Shown: positions 26,847-36,059, counted from the stretch's first letter. The stretch: DNA of 64,000 nt from Pseudomonadota bacterium (GCA_018896025.1 JAHIND010000016.1:62001-126000); one strand, 5' to 3'. Notes: generated from the letters alone by a model not told the origin. A program made the numbers and translations.

Positions 26847-27743
26847 CTAGCGCCCCTTCCTGAACTCCACGCCAAGCAGCCGCTCGAACACCTTGAACAT
26901 GGCACCCTTGCCCAGGTCGCCGTGGCCCTCGGCCAGGGCCATCTGATAGGTGGTGGTGGCGGCGGCGGTCATGGGCAGGGGTATCTGCTTGTTGGCCGAG
27001 ATCTCGGCCGCGCTGATCATGTCCTTGTAGGCGTGCTTGAGGGGATAGCCCTGGTCGAACACGCCCTCCAGGGCCAGGGGCGCGAAGAACTCGGCGGCGA
27101 AGCTGCGCCCCGTGCCGGTGGTGACCACCTGGGTGACTTTCTCCGGGTCCAGCCCCAGCTTGGCGGCCATGGGCAAAATCTCGGCGATGGCCGCGCAGGA
27201 GATGTTGAACAGAAGCTGGTTGACCAGCTTGGTGAGCTGGCCGCTGCCCACCTCGCCCATGTTCAGCACTTTGTTGCCCATGGCATTGAAGGCCGGGGTG
27301 AGCGCCTCGAACACCTCGGGCGAGCCGCCGTACATGATGGTCAGCTCGCCGCTCTTGGCCCGTGCCTCCATGCCCGAAACCGGAGCGTCCACCAACACCA
27401 CGCCCTGCTTGGCCAGGCGCTCGGCCAGGTCCAGGGTGGGCAAATAGCTGGTGGTGCCGCAGTCGCAGACGATCAGGCCGGGCTGGGCGGTGGAGGCCAG
27501 GCCGTCCTGGCCGAAGATGACCGCTTCCACGATGGCGGTGTTGGGCAGGCTAAGCAGCACCCACTCGTTGTCCTGGGCCAGGGCGGCCGGGTTGGCTGCT
27601 TGCTTGGCCCCGGCCTCCACCAGCTCTTCCACCGCCGCCTGATTCAGATCGAACACCGTGATGTCAAAGCCGGCCTTGACCAGATTGATGGCCATCCATT
27701 TGCCCATCTGGCCCAGGCCGATGAAACCGATTTTTGTGCTCAT
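26847..27743 (-). CDS. 3-hydroxyisobutyrate-dehydrogenase-family oxidoreductase
   Basis: The 298-residue NAD(P)-dependent enzyme starts [17 protein letters not shown], the Rossmann dinucleotide motif. It has the substrate-binding run [20 protein letters not shown] (usual DAPVSGG with Gly changed to Met) and the catalytic Lys in [13 protein letters not shown] at about residue 171. The family includes 3-hydroxyisobutyrate, tartronate semialdehyde and 2-(hydroxymethyl)glutarate dehydrogenases; the last works in anaerobic nicotinate breakdown. The start at 27743 matches the family N-terminus. The same reading frame is open far upstream, but that part lies over the next gene and is not coding. Confidence 0.9.
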   Translation of the reverse strand: MSTKIGFIGLGQMGKWMAINLVKAGFDITVFDLNQAAVEELVEAGAKQAANPAALAQDNEWVLLSLPNTAIVEAVIFGQDGLASTAQPGLIVCDCGTTSYLPTLDLAERLAKQGVVLVDAPVSGMEARAKSGELTIMYGGSPEVFEALTPAFNAMGNKVLNMGEVGSGQLTKLVNQLLFNISCAAIAEILPMAAKLGLDPEKVTQVVTTGTGRSFAAEFFAPLALEGVFDQGYPLKHAYKDMISAAEISANKQIPLPMTAAATTTYQMALAEGHGDLGKGAMFKVFERLLGVEFRKGR

Positions 27744-27754
27744 GATGTATGTCC

Positions 27755-28642
27755 TTATTCCAGGCCCAGCATGGCCGCAGGATTGTCTTGCACCATTTTC
27801 TTGACCTCGGCCTGGCTGAAACCGAAGTTCAAAACGTCGGTAATGTAGATGCCCATCTGTTGGGCGGGGATGGGGTTGAGCCATTGGCCGCTGTCGGTGC
27901 TCATGATGCAGTGGTCGGCCCCCACCGCTTGCATGCCCTGGAACAGGGCCTCGCGGGTGATGGGGTGGCCCACCTGGCGGGTGGTGTCGTTGAACACGTG
28001 CTCCAGCCAGGTGGCGCCCAGGTCCAGCAGCTCCTTCATCTCCTCCACGCTGTAGTTCACGAAGCTGGCCATGGGGTGAGTGACCACGATCTTCTTGACC
28101 CCGCGCTTGGCCGCCTCGGCCACCAACACCTTGGCCTCGGGCTTGCTGATGTGCCCGGTGGCCAGGGATGAGTCGTGGGCGATGATCTGGTCGAAGATGG
28201 CGTAGCATTCGTCCATGAGGCTGCCGTCGTCCCTCAGCAGGTACAGGCCCTTTAGGTCGGCGCTGATCTCCCCGGCCAGGTTCTTGACGTGGCTCTTGTT
28301 GGCCACGAACTCCCTGGCGTGCAGGGTGGGCATCCACACCGTCTTGGCCCCCATCTTGAGCGCCGGGCCCACCGCCTGGGGATTGACCCCGCCCACCGAC
28401 AGGTTCATGGCGATGCCCCCGAACACCGGGAAGCCGGTGACCTCGGTGGCTACCTGGGCCCGCGCGGCGGTTTCGGTCCAGTGGTTCTTGATAAGGATGG
28501 CCCGCATGCCCACTTCCTGGGCGCACTGGGCCAATTCCACGTCGTTCATGATGCGCGGGTATACGTCGGGCGCGGAATGGATGTGAATATCGCAGGCCCC
28601 TTCCAGGAGCCCCCGCACCGTGGGGGTGAAGCGCAGATTCAT
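27755..28642 (-). CDS. DUF6282-type amidohydrolase-like protein
   Basis: This 295-residue protein begins with a metal-binding-like run CDIHIHSAPDVYPR (about residues 17-30), resembling the H-x-H of the amidohydrolase/PHP fold. Further candidate ligands are in VVTHPMASF and STDSGQW. I place it in the DUF6282 group from this pattern. Its chemistry is unknown; hydrolysis of a cyclic amide, lactone or ester in the pathway is possible. It lies 2 bp from the LarA-like gene and 11 bp from the dehydrogenase gene, so the three are co-translated. Confidence 0.7.
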   Translation of the reverse strand: MNLRFTPTVRGLLEGACDIHIHSAPDVYPRIMNDVELAQCAQEVGMRAILIKNHWTETAARAQVATEVTGFPVFGGIAMNLSVGGVNPQAVGPALKMGAKTVWMPTLHAREFVANKSHVKNLAGEISADLKGLYLLRDDGSLMDECYAIFDQIIAHDSSLATGHISKPEAKVLVAEAAKRGVKKIVVTHPMASFVNYSVEEMKELLDLGATWLEHVFNDTTRQVGHPITREALFQGMQAVGADHCIMSTDSGQWLNPIPAQQMGIYITDVLNFGFSQAEVKKMVQDNPAAMLGLE

Positions 28643-28644
28643 AT

Positions 28645-29949
28645 CTAATACCTCTCGGGTCGCTTGTTGGGGTCATTGAGGCCGGTGGGCAGGACCCACT
28701 TGCCGTAGGGGAAGTTGCCCACCCGCATATCCTTGCCGTGCTTTTCCTGGGCCAGCTCATAGGCCTGCTCCAGGGAGGTCACGGCGGTGATGCGGTTCAG
28801 GGCGAAATCGTCCAGGCGTTCGGGCTCGGTGACCACGATCACCTCTTTGCGGGCCATGGTCTGGATGATGGGCATCCACAGGCAGGCGTGCCAAAGGGCC
28901 TGCTTGCCGTAGAACATGTCCTCGAACAAACGGCGGATGGCCTCCGGGGTGGGGGGCATGTAGTCCTTGGCATAGGAGTAGTGGGCCATGCCGCCGGGCA
29001 CCGGGGTGGCCAGGATGATGGTGCCGCCGTCTTTTACGAAATGGTCCAGGTTGGCCACGGGCCAGCAGGCGTGGGCGAAAAAGAAGTCGCCCGGAAAGCT
29101 GCCCGCGATTGCCAGGTCCACCTTGCCCCCGGCCCGCTCCACGTCAAAGGTGTAGTGCCGGTCGTACTTGGCCACCGAGGCCCGGTGGGCGGCGATGGTT
29201 TCCCCGGCGGTGAGCTCCATCACCTCCAGGTCCGGGTTCAAGACGGCCAACAGGGACATGTCCAGGCCGCTAAGGCGGCAGGCGTCCTCTATGTCCTCGC
29301 GCATGCGGTTGAGCGGCGGCTCGTAGCCCACGTTGGAATAAGGCGAGGTCATCAGGCGGTGGTTCCACTCCACCGTTTCGAATGAGCTGACGCCGGGCAC
29401 CACCATGGAGCCGCCCCCGCCGTAGCCCCACAGGGTGGCCTGGGTCATGGTCACCGCCAGGGTGAGGTCGGCCTCCAGAAAGCGCTTGTGACAGCTAAGG
29501 GGCGTGCCGTAGGTGGTGACCCCCACGAAGGCGAAGTCCCAGGTCTCCCGGGCTTTGCTCTGATAAACCGGCACCCCAGAGGCCAAAATCTCCTTGCCCA
29601 GCTTGCGCTCCAACTCGGCCTGGCTCATTTCTCGAAGCAGGCCGCTGGCCACCAGTATCTCCGCCTTTTTACCGGCGTCGGCGATGGCCCTCAGAATGGG
29701 CGGCAGCAGCTTGTGGGCCGGGGTGAGGCGGGCGAAATTGTCCACCAGGATGCACACGGTCTCGGCTTGGGCCAAACGCTGACTAAAGGGCGGGCCCGCC
29801 ACCGGGTTCTCCAGGGCGTCCATCACCGCCTGGCCCAGGTCGGGCAAGGGGCCGGGGAAGCTCTTGGCGGTGTCCAGGGCCAGGTTTTCGCCGGGCAGGT
29901 CGAAATCTAGGACGCCCTTTACGCCGTAAGGGATACTGATGTTTGCCAT
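28645..29949 (-). CDS. LarA-like (DUF2088) protein lacking the cofactor-anchoring lysine
   Basis: The 434-residue protein has the nickel-pincer lactate racemase (LarA) fold signatures: VDNFARLTPAHKLLPPIL in the N-domain and a Gly-rich GYGGGGSMVVPGVSSFETVEWNH run. In Lactiplantibacillus LarA the corresponding run holds Lys184, which anchors the nickel cofactor, and His200, a nickel ligand. Here the Lys position is Ser while the His 16 residues later is kept. The catalytic His in GLHR also reads Leu (ASGLLREM). No larB/larC/larE genes are nearby. It may be a different isomerase or hydrolase, or bind another metal. Residue mapping was done by eye. Confidence 0.75.
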   Translation of the reverse strand: MANISIPYGVKGVLDFDLPGENLALDTAKSFPGPLPDLGQAVMDALENPVAGPPFSQRLAQAETVCILVDNFARLTPAHKLLPPILRAIADAGKKAEILVASGLLREMSQAELERKLGKEILASGVPVYQSKARETWDFAFVGVTTYGTPLSCHKRFLEADLTLAVTMTQATLWGYGGGGSMVVPGVSSFETVEWNHRLMTSPYSNVGYEPPLNRMREDIEDACRLSGLDMSLLAVLNPDLEVMELTAGETIAAHRASVAKYDRHYTFDVERAGGKVDLAIAGSFPGDFFFAHACWPVANLDHFVKDGGTIILATPVPGGMAHYSYAKDYMPPTPEAIRRLFEDMFYGKQALWHACLWMPIIQTMARKEVIVVTEPERLDDFALNRITAVTSLEQAYELAQEKHGKDMRVGNFPYGKWVLPTGLNDPNKRPERY

Positions 29950-30072
29950 GAGGAGTTGTCCTTCCCTTTCCGGATAGGCGTTCTGGGGGAATTCATTTTG
30001 CGTTTGGTCATCGTTATCTGCCCCATTACCGTTTGTTGCGCACGGGCCTGTCTTGCTGCCTTTTTGCGGGCG

Positions 30073-30807
30073 CTACTTGCCCTCGGCGGCGGTCCCCTTT
30101 TTGGCCTTTTGCCGGTAATAATCCTCTACGCTGGTCTTGAAATCGTCCAAATGACGGCGCATGGCTTCCCCCGCCGCCACAGGGTCGTGCTTGATGATCG
30201 CACGATATATCTGGTGGTGCGCCTCCGTGGAGCGCCCGAACAGCCCGGGCAGCACCGACAGGGACTCCAAGGTCCAGCGCTCCATGAACCCCCGGATGGT
30301 TGCCAGTAAATAGCCCATGAAGCGGTTGCCGGAGCTTTCCGCGATGAGAAGATGGAAGGCCATGTTCACCTGGCTGTAGCCGTCGGTGTCGCCGGCCTCC
30401 AGCAACAGATGCATCTGTTGAATCAATTTTCCCATTTCCTGGAGCTGTTCGTCGGTGGCGTGGCGGGCGGCAAGCTCCACCGACCCCACCTCTATGACCT
30501 GGCGGGCATCGATCAGCTCCATGGTGGCGTTGGGGTCTGCCATCAAGGGGGCGTTGATGTGCTCGGTGTATATCAAGGGCGCGCTGGTCACGATGACGGT
30601 GCCTATCTTGGGGCGCTGCTCTACCACGCCCAAGATGGTCAGGGTGTGCAGGGCCTCGCGCAGCACCGTACGGCTGACTCCCAGCTGGGCCGCGAATTCG
30701 TTTTGATTGGGCAACTTGTCTCCCGCTGACAACTCACCACCGGTGATCATTCGCTTGATTTCCTCGATGACCCGATCCGCTAGTTTTTTTTTGTTGATGG
30801 ACGCCAT
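30073..30807 (-). CDS. FadR-subfamily GntR transcriptional regulator
   Basis: The 244-residue protein has an N-terminal winged helix (about residues 5-72, with GDKLPNQNEFAAQLGVSRTVLREAL) and an all-helical FCD ligand-binding domain ending in EAHHQIYRAIIKHDPVAAGEAMRRHL. FCD regulators normally bind the pathway substrate or an intermediate, often an organic acid, and repress the adjacent operon. It lies between livF and the LarA-like gene in the same direction. A 10-base box found upstream of it also occurs at both divergent cluster promoters, so it probably controls the whole island and itself. Confidence 0.92.
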   Translation of the reverse strand: MASINKKKLADRVIEEIKRMITGGELSAGDKLPNQNEFAAQLGVSRTVLREALHTLTILGVVEQRPKIGTVIVTSAPLIYTEHINAPLMADPNATMELIDARQVIEVGSVELAARHATDEQLQEMGKLIQQMHLLLEAGDTDGYSQVNMAFHLLIAESSGNRFMGYLLATIRGFMERWTLESLSVLPGLFGRSTEAHHQIYRAIIKHDPVAAGEAMRRHLDDFKTSVEDYYRQKAKKGTAAEGK

Positions 30808-30879
30808 TTTTCCTCACATGCAGGTTATAGGTCACCAAATGGCCGTTGCTGGGAGACCTTTAAATTAATTGGGTGAAGC

Positions 30880-30889
30880 GTCCTATCAT
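30880..30889 (-). promoter_or_regulatory. Candidate regulator box upstream of the GntR gene
   Basis: On the minus strand the site reads ATGATAGGAC. It matches ATGATAGTAC at 35831 and ATGATAGTAT at 36047 in nine of ten and eight of ten positions. It lies 73 bp before the regulator start. Confidence 0.4.
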
Positions 30890-30916
30890 ATACCAATAAC
30901 ATCAATAACCTCGAGC

Positions 30917-31684
30917 TTATTGCGGCGCCGCCTGCTTGCAGCGGACCGTTTCGTTGCCGTTGATGCCCAGGTAAAAATCCTGTAAGTGCTTGTTTTGTTT
31001 AAGCTCATCCGAAGTGCCCTCAATCCGGATGCAACCCTGTTCCAGCACGTAGCCGTAGCTGGCTATCTCCAGGGCCAGTTTCACATTTTGTTCAACCAAC
31101 AGAAAAGCCAGGCCCTGGGATTGTTGTATCTGGCGAATGATGCGGAAAACCTCCCGCACCAGCAGGGGGGACAGGCCCATGGAGGGCTCATCCAGCAAAA
31201 CCATGCGGGGGTGGCTCATGAGGGCCCGGGCGATGGCCAGCATTTGTTGCTCTCCGCCGGAGAGATAACCCGCCGGGGTGGATCTGCGTTCGGCCAGGCG
31301 GGGGAAGAACTCCAGCCACTGGGCCAAGTCCTTGGCGATGCGGCGCCGGTCCTTTTGTGAGTAGGCGCCCATCTCCAGGTTTTCTTTCACCGTCAGGTCC
31401 GGGAAGAGGAAGCGGCCCTCCATGACATGCATCACCCCCAGGCGCACCATGCGGACCGCGCTGTAGCCGGTTACCGTCCGGCCTTCCAGGAGCACCCGCC
31501 CGGAGGCCACCGCCCCGCCGTCGCTACGCAGCATGCCCGAGACCGCCTTTAGGGTGGTGGACTTGCCTGCCCCATTGGCTCCCAACAAGGCCACCATGCG
31601 TCCGGCCGGCACCTCGAAGGAGATGCCGTCCAGCACCCGGACAACCCGGTTGTAGATTACCCTGAGGTCCTGCACCTGTAGCAT
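30917..31684 (-). CDS. livF: Branched-chain-amino-acid-type ABC transporter ATPase LivF
   Basis: The 255-residue ATPase has Walker A GANGAGKST, the LivF-type signature YLSGGEQQMLAIARAL, Walker B MVLLDEPS and the switch His region LLVEQNVKLAL. It drives the importer with LivG. It is separated from the other liv genes by livK, and a stable hairpin lies between them. HAAT-family importers also carry amides, aromatic acids and other carboxylates, so the substrate here is likely the pathway compound. Confidence 0.93.
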   Translation of the reverse strand: MLQVQDLRVIYNRVVRVLDGISFEVPAGRMVALLGANGAGKSTTLKAVSGMLRSDGGAVASGRVLLEGRTVTGYSAVRMVRLGVMHVMEGRFLFPDLTVKENLEMGAYSQKDRRRIAKDLAQWLEFFPRLAERRSTPAGYLSGGEQQMLAIARALMSHPRMVLLDEPSMGLSPLLVREVFRIIRQIQQSQGLAFLLVEQNVKLALEIASYGYVLEQGCIRIEGTSDELKQNKHLQDFYLGINGNETVRCKQAAPQ

Positions 31685-31713
31685 GTGCCGCGTTTCCCGC
31701 CTGAGTGTTTCCG

Positions 31714-31742
31714 GTCCGGCCGGGCGCTTGGCCCGGCCGGAC
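31714..31742 (-). repeat. Strong hairpin between livK and livF
   Basis: A perfect 12-bp GC-rich stem (31714-31725 with 31731-31742) and 5-nt loop follows the livK stop without a T run. Such hairpins often protect the mRNA of an abundant binding protein from decay; a terminator role is less likely. Confidence 0.6.
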
Positions 31743-31762
31743 GTTATTGCTTATATGGCTTC

Positions 31763-32905
31763 CTACCGGGGCAGGGTGTTATCCCAGACCTTCACCCACT
31801 TGCCGTTTTGCACCTGGAATACCGGCACCACCATTGAGGCGCGGTGATCCGTGGGGGTGAAGGTGATGGGCGGCACCAGACCGCCGGGCGAATAATTCTT
31901 CATCTGCTCGAAGGCCCATTTGAGGTTGGGACCGTTGATGGGCTTGCCGGCCTTTTTGAGCATGCGCATGGCCTCGGCGGCGAGCATGGCCTGGGCCCAT
32001 CCGCGAATGAAGTGGGTGTTGGTTTTGTCCGCGTACCCCGAAGCCTCGATGGCTTTCATGGCCGGGGTGTCGATGGTGCCGTAGGGCACTGAGCCGTAAA
32101 TGGTGTAGTGCCCCTCGGCATCGGGGCCGGCGTTTTTAATAAAAGCTTCGGTGCCCGCGTACATGTTTCCGATGATCTTGGCGTTGTCGCCTTGCTTTTT
32201 CAGGTCCTTGGCCAAGACGGCCATGGCGCTGTCGGTGTTGCCCATCCAGATGTACTTGGCGCCGGCTTTCTTGAACTTGAGCACCTGCTGCACCGCGTCG
32301 GTGGGCACGTAACCGATATTCTCCTCGGCCACGATGGCGACCCCGTCCTTTTTGGCCTCGTCCTTTATGTCGGCGATAGGTGCCTCGCCAAAGCCGCCGG
32401 GGTTGTAGATGAGAGCCAGGTTGCCGCCCTTGTGTTTGACGAACTGCGCCGCGCTGCGGCCGGCGGTGGAGTAGTCGGCGTTGGTCATGAAGTAGTAAGG
32501 CGCTTTTTTGGGATCAACCATTTCCTTGGCATAGGACACGGGCATGTAAATAGTCTTGGTCCTGGTGCTGAAGGGAATGACGGCGATGGAGTCCGGGGTG
32601 CCGAAGCCGTGCACCAGGGGCACTTTGTACTGGCCAGCCAGCCTCTTGAAGGCGGCCACGGTCTTGGGAACGTCGTAGCCGCATTCAATCTCCACTACTT
32701 TAACCTTCTCGCCGTCAATGCCTCCGTTGGCGTTGATCCACTTCCAGGCGGCCAACACCCCGTCCATGTGCGGGATGCCCGAGTCGGAAGTGGGGGCGGT
32801 GCGGTTGGATATGCCGCCCAGCACGATCTCGGCCTGGGCGGCCGTGCCCACCATGAGTAGGGCCATGGCGACCAAGGCCATGCTAAGGAACCATTTCCGC
32901 TTCAT
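31763..32905 (-). CDS. livK: Periplasmic substrate-binding protein (LivK-like)
   Basis: The 380-residue protein has a Sec signal peptide (MKRKWFLSMALVAMALL, cleavage near AQA). A Peripla_BP_6 fold follows, with IVLGGISNRTAPTSDSG, the ANGGIDGEKVKVVEIECGYD run and ALIYNPGGFGEAPI. It captures the substrate for LivHMFG. The Ser/Thr-rich early loop that holds a ligand carboxylate in this family is present as TAPTSDSG, consistent with a carboxylated ligand. The ligand is unknown. Confidence 0.92.
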   Translation of the reverse strand: MKRKWFLSMALVAMALLMVGTAAQAEIVLGGISNRTAPTSDSGIPHMDGVLAAWKWINANGGIDGEKVKVVEIECGYDVPKTVAAFKRLAGQYKVPLVHGFGTPDSIAVIPFSTRTKTIYMPVSYAKEMVDPKKAPYYFMTNADYSTAGRSAAQFVKHKGGNLALIYNPGGFGEAPIADIKDEAKKDGVAIVAEENIGYVPTDAVQQVLKFKKAGAKYIWMGNTDSAMAVLAKDLKKQGDNAKIIGNMYAGTEAFIKNAGPDAEGHYTIYGSVPYGTIDTPAMKAIEASGYADKTNTHFIRGWAQAMLAAEAMRMLKKAGKPINGPNLKWAFEQMKNYSPGGLVPPITFTPTDHRASMVVPVFQVQNGKWVKVWDNTLPR

Positions 32906-33020
32906 GTCTTCCTCCTTTGCGTTACTAAATCTCTAGCTTGGTCACTGGCGGCATCCGCCGGGGCAAACGCCGTAAAATTGCCAGTACTCCCGCTGCTGGA
33001 GTTATCTGGGAGGTGAAGAT

Positions 33021-34052
33021 TCATGAGCGGGTTTGGCTCCCCTTGCCGGTGTGATTCAGGGCCCATTGCCGGGTACGGTTCCAGGCACGGGCCAGACCCT
33101 GCGGCTCGAAAAGCAAAAAAACGACTACAATCAAACCGAACACCCCCAGGCGTATGGGGGCCATTTCGCCGGTGTTATGGGAAAACATCAAAATGATGGT
33201 GTCCAAGATTTCCGGAACCAGGACGATGAAGGCCGCGCCAAGCACCGATCCGGCCAGGGAGCCCAGCCCCCCGATAATCACCAAGGCCAGGAATTGGATG
33301 GACACGGAGAGGCTGAAGGCCTGTATGGCCACGAATTCCAGGTATTGCCCGAACAGGGCTCCCGCTACTCCCGCATAAAAAGTGGCCAGGCCGAAGGATG
33401 CTATCTTGGTGCGAAAAACGTTGACGCCCATCATTTCCGCGGCCTGGGAGCGATCCCGTACCGCGTTAAAGGCGCGTCCCAGACGCGAACGTTCGATATT
33501 GAGGTTGGCCACCGCTCCCAGCACGGCAAAGGCCAGGGCCAGCAGGTAGAAACGGTGGCTGTCCATGAAACTGATGCCCAGCATCACCGGGCGTTGTGCG
33601 AAGCGGCCGTCCTGACCGCCGGTGAGCCAGCGGGACTGCTCGAAGGCCCAATAAAGAATGATCTGGGCGGCGAAGCTGGCCATGGCCAGATACACCCCCT
33701 TGAGGCGGAGGCTGGGAAGGCCGAAGACCATGCCCACCACCGAGGTAATGAGACCGGCCAATAAAATGGCCGGCAGGGCGGGCAGGCCCAGGTTCTGAAT
33801 AAGGTAGGCGGAGGAAAACGCCCCAACTCCCATGAAGGCCGCGTGGGCGATGGAAATCATGCCGGTGTTGCCCAGGAGCATGTTCAGACCCATGGCCGAC
33901 AGGGCGAAGACGGTGATCTGGGTGAGCAGGGCTAGGTGGTAGTCCCCCATGAACTGCGAGACCACGGCAAGGCACGCGATGAGGGCCACCGCGCCGATGC
34001 GGTCGAATCTGTCGGCCAACAAGGGTCTGCCTCGGAGGGCTGTTTCGATCAC
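33021..34052 (-). CDS. livM: ABC transporter permease LivM
   Basis: This 343-residue inner-membrane permease has about ten helices and the family runs MGLNMLLGNTGMISIAHAAFMGVGAFSSAY and SLAGSVLGAAFIVLVPE. An EAA-like cytoplasmic loop is present at FNAVRDRSQAAEMMGVNVFRTK. It pairs with LivH, encoded 11 bp upstream. A short charged C-terminal tail follows the last helix. Confidence 0.93.
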   Translation of the reverse strand: MIETALRGRPLLADRFDRIGAVALIACLAVVSQFMGDYHLALLTQITVFALSAMGLNMLLGNTGMISIAHAAFMGVGAFSSAYLIQNLGLPALPAILLAGLITSVVGMVFGLPSLRLKGVYLAMASFAAQIILYWAFEQSRWLTGGQDGRFAQRPVMLGISFMDSHRFYLLALAFAVLGAVANLNIERSRLGRAFNAVRDRSQAAEMMGVNVFRTKIASFGLATFYAGVAGALFGQYLEFVAIQAFSLSVSIQFLALVIIGGLGSLAGSVLGAAFIVLVPEILDTIILMFSHNTGEMAPIRLGVFGLIVVVFLLFEPQGLARAWNRTRQWALNHTGKGSQTRS

Positions 34053-34063
34053 AACGCCATCCT

Positions 34064-34951
34064 CTAAAGCTTCTCGATGTTTTTACGGCCGAACAAGCCG
34101 GTGGGACGCACCCACAGAATAGCCACCAGGATGAAAAAAGGAGCCACCGGACCCAGTCCGTGCAGTCCGGTGAGGTCCTTCAAATATCCGCCGCCCAAAT
34201 TTTCCAAAACCCCGATGATCACTCCGCTGATCGTTGCCCCCACGATGGAGTCCAGGCCACCAAGGATCACCGCCGGAAACACCTTCACGCCATAAAAGGA
34301 AAGCTCTGGGCTTAGGCCGGCGATGTTGCCGGTGAGCACCCCTCCCACCCCGGAAACCACCGCCGAGATGATCCAGGCAATGGCGAAAATTTTGGTCAGG
34401 GGCACTCCCATGCTTTCAGCCGCCTTGCGGCTGCTGGCCGTGGCCCTCATAACCAACCCCACGCGGGTGAACTTGAAAAAAGCTCCGAACATGGCCATGA
34501 AGGCCAAGGAGAGGATGAATGACCACAAATAGAGTTGGCTGACCGTGACCACACCCAAGTCGATTCCCTGGCGGGGAAACACCTCCGGAAAAGGTATGGA
34601 GGTGGCGCCCCACACCCCAAGGACCACTGCCCGCAAGACAATTCCGATACCGATGGTGACCATGATCACTGCCAAGGCGGGAGCGCCCATCATGCGCCGA
34701 AGCACCAGGCGCTCTATGGCCAGGGCCAGGATGACCATGAATCCCATGGTCATAAGAAACGAAACCAGAAAAGGCATGCCGGTGACCTGGATTATCTCAA
34801 GGCAAATATAGGCACCGATCATCAGCAGCTCGCCCTGAGCGAAATTCACCACCTCGGTGGCTTTGTAGATGAGCACCAGGCCCAGGGCGACCATGGAATA
34901 GATGCTCCCCACCACGATTCCGTTGATGATCAGGCCTAGGAAGTAATCCAT
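34064..34951 (-). CDS. livH: ABC transporter permease LivH
   Basis: The 295-residue permease starts MDYFLGLIINGIVVGSIYSMVALGLVLIYK and has VNFAQGELLMIGAY, the characteristic LivH first helices. RATASSRKAAESMGVPLTKIF is the coupling loop to the ATPases. About eight helices are visible. It sits between livG and livM with gaps of 11-13 bp. Confidence 0.93.
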   Translation of the reverse strand: MDYFLGLIINGIVVGSIYSMVALGLVLIYKATEVVNFAQGELLMIGAYICLEIIQVTGMPFLVSFLMTMGFMVILALAIERLVLRRMMGAPALAVIMVTIGIGIVLRAVVLGVWGATSIPFPEVFPRQGIDLGVVTVSQLYLWSFILSLAFMAMFGAFFKFTRVGLVMRATASSRKAAESMGVPLTKIFAIAWIISAVVSGVGGVLTGNIAGLSPELSFYGVKVFPAVILGGLDSIVGATISGVIIGVLENLGGGYLKDLTGLHGLGPVAPFFILVAILWVRPTGLFGRKNIEKL

Positions 34952-34964
34952 TGCTTACCTAACC

Positions 34965-35738
34965 TCAGACCGCCTCGCCCAGGTAAGCTCGGCGTACTTG
35001 AGGGTCTTCAATTACTTCTAGGGGAGGGCCCAAGGCGATTCGCTGGCCAAAATCCAACACCAAAACGCGGTGGGATATCTCCATCACCACCCCCATGTCG
35101 TGCTCGATCATCACCACGGTGATGCCCCGCTCCTGATTGAGTTTCTGCACCAGGGCGGCTATCTCCATCTTTTCGCCGGAGGTCATGCCGGCCATTGGCT
35201 CATCTAAGAGCAACAGGGCGGGCTGGGCCACCAGCGCGCGGGCCAACTCCACTCTTTTCTGGGTGCCGTAGGCCAACTCCGAGGCGGGCACATTGGCGAA
35301 TTGCTCCACTCCAAGCTCAGCCATGATCTCGCGGGCCTGGGCACGGTGGCTGCCTTCCTGGCGGCTGCAACCTAAGGGGCTCCAGTAAAGGCAGGAACGC
35401 AGCAGGCCGCTACGAAGCCGATAGTCGCTGCCCACCAGGACGTTGTCCTCGACGGTTTCGTTAGGGAACAAGGCGATGTTTTGAAAGGTGCGCATTATCC
35501 CCAGCTTCGGCCGCAGGTGTGACTTTTGGCCCACCAACTCGACCCCATTGAACTTGATGCTGCCTTTTGGCGTATAACGCCCTGAAATACAGTCGAAAAG
35601 GGTAGTTTTTCCTGCTCCGTTGGGGCCAATAATCGAAAAGAGCTCTCCCTGAGACACCGAGAAGCTGACATCCGTCAGGGCCTGAACCCCGCCGAAGTTG
35701 AGCCCCACTTGTTGTACTTCCAGAAGCATTGCCGCCAT
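34965..35738 (-). CDS. livG: ABC transporter ATPase LivG
   Basis: From the chosen ATG the protein is 257 residues, the usual LivG length. It has Walker A GPNGAGKTT, the LivG-type signature ELAYGTQKRVELARAL, Walker B ALLLLDEPM and IEHDMGVVMEISHRVLVLDFG. A longer frame opens at 35822, but that ATG lies within about 15 nt of the predicted transcription start and has no ribosome binding site, so the internal start is preferred. It is the first gene of the long minus-strand catabolic operon. Confidence 0.88.
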   Translation of the reverse strand: MAAMLLEVQQVGLNFGGVQALTDVSFSVSQGELFSIIGPNGAGKTTLFDCISGRYTPKGSIKFNGVELVGQKSHLRPKLGIMRTFQNIALFPNETVEDNVLVGSDYRLRSGLLRSCLYWSPLGCSRQEGSHRAQAREIMAELGVEQFANVPASELAYGTQKRVELARALVAQPALLLLDEPMAGMTSGEKMEIAALVQKLNQERGITVVMIEHDMGVVMEISHRVLVLDFGQRIALGPPLEVIEDPQVRRAYLGEAV

Positions 35739-35831
35739 GGTTAGCCAAACACCTAAAAAGTGCAGGGAAAATCGCAGGTTCCCTGGGCGAATGCCGGTGA
35801 AATGCTCCGAGTGGAACCCCATAAAGTCTTA

Positions 35832-35871
35832 TGATAGTACATTAGTATCAAAGTATGATTTTGTGTGTCAA
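35832..35871 (-). promoter_or_regulatory. Predicted liv-operon promoter with overlapping operator
   Basis: On the minus strand TTGACA (35871-35866) and GATACT (35849-35844) are 16 nt apart. A dyad, TGATA-9 nt-TATCA (35832-35850), covers the -10 and start region, and its left arm belongs to the ATGATAGTAC box. This is the layout of a repressor-controlled promoter. Confidence 0.55.
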
Positions 35872-36019
35872 GCCCGGATGTGCTGGTCTGAGGTAAAAAA
35901 ATCGGGGAAAATTAAATTGTCCATGCAAAAATAAAAATCCCATAACAGTTATTAATAACATATTAAAATGCCAACGAGCATGCCCTGGTGGCCAGTGGAA
36001 AGAGCTTTGGCATTTTCGG

Positions 36020-36059
36020 TTGACAGCTTAACTAGAGGAATGCTAAATGATAGTATCAT
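36020..36059 (+). promoter_or_regulatory. Predicted promoter and palindromic operator before hydroxylase set B
   Basis: TTGACA at 36020-36025 is followed 17 nt later by a weak -10 (CTAAAT). A perfect 13-bp palindrome, ATGATA-G-TATCAT (36047-36059), lies directly on and after it. The palindrome shares its left arm with boxes upstream of livG and the GntR gene. Confidence 0.5.

Noticed and set aside
26847..28760. A 637-residue fusion of an unknown domain with the dehydrogenase
   Set aside because: The N-terminal 339 codons lie out of frame over the DUF6282 gene. The dehydrogenase has its own start at 27743.
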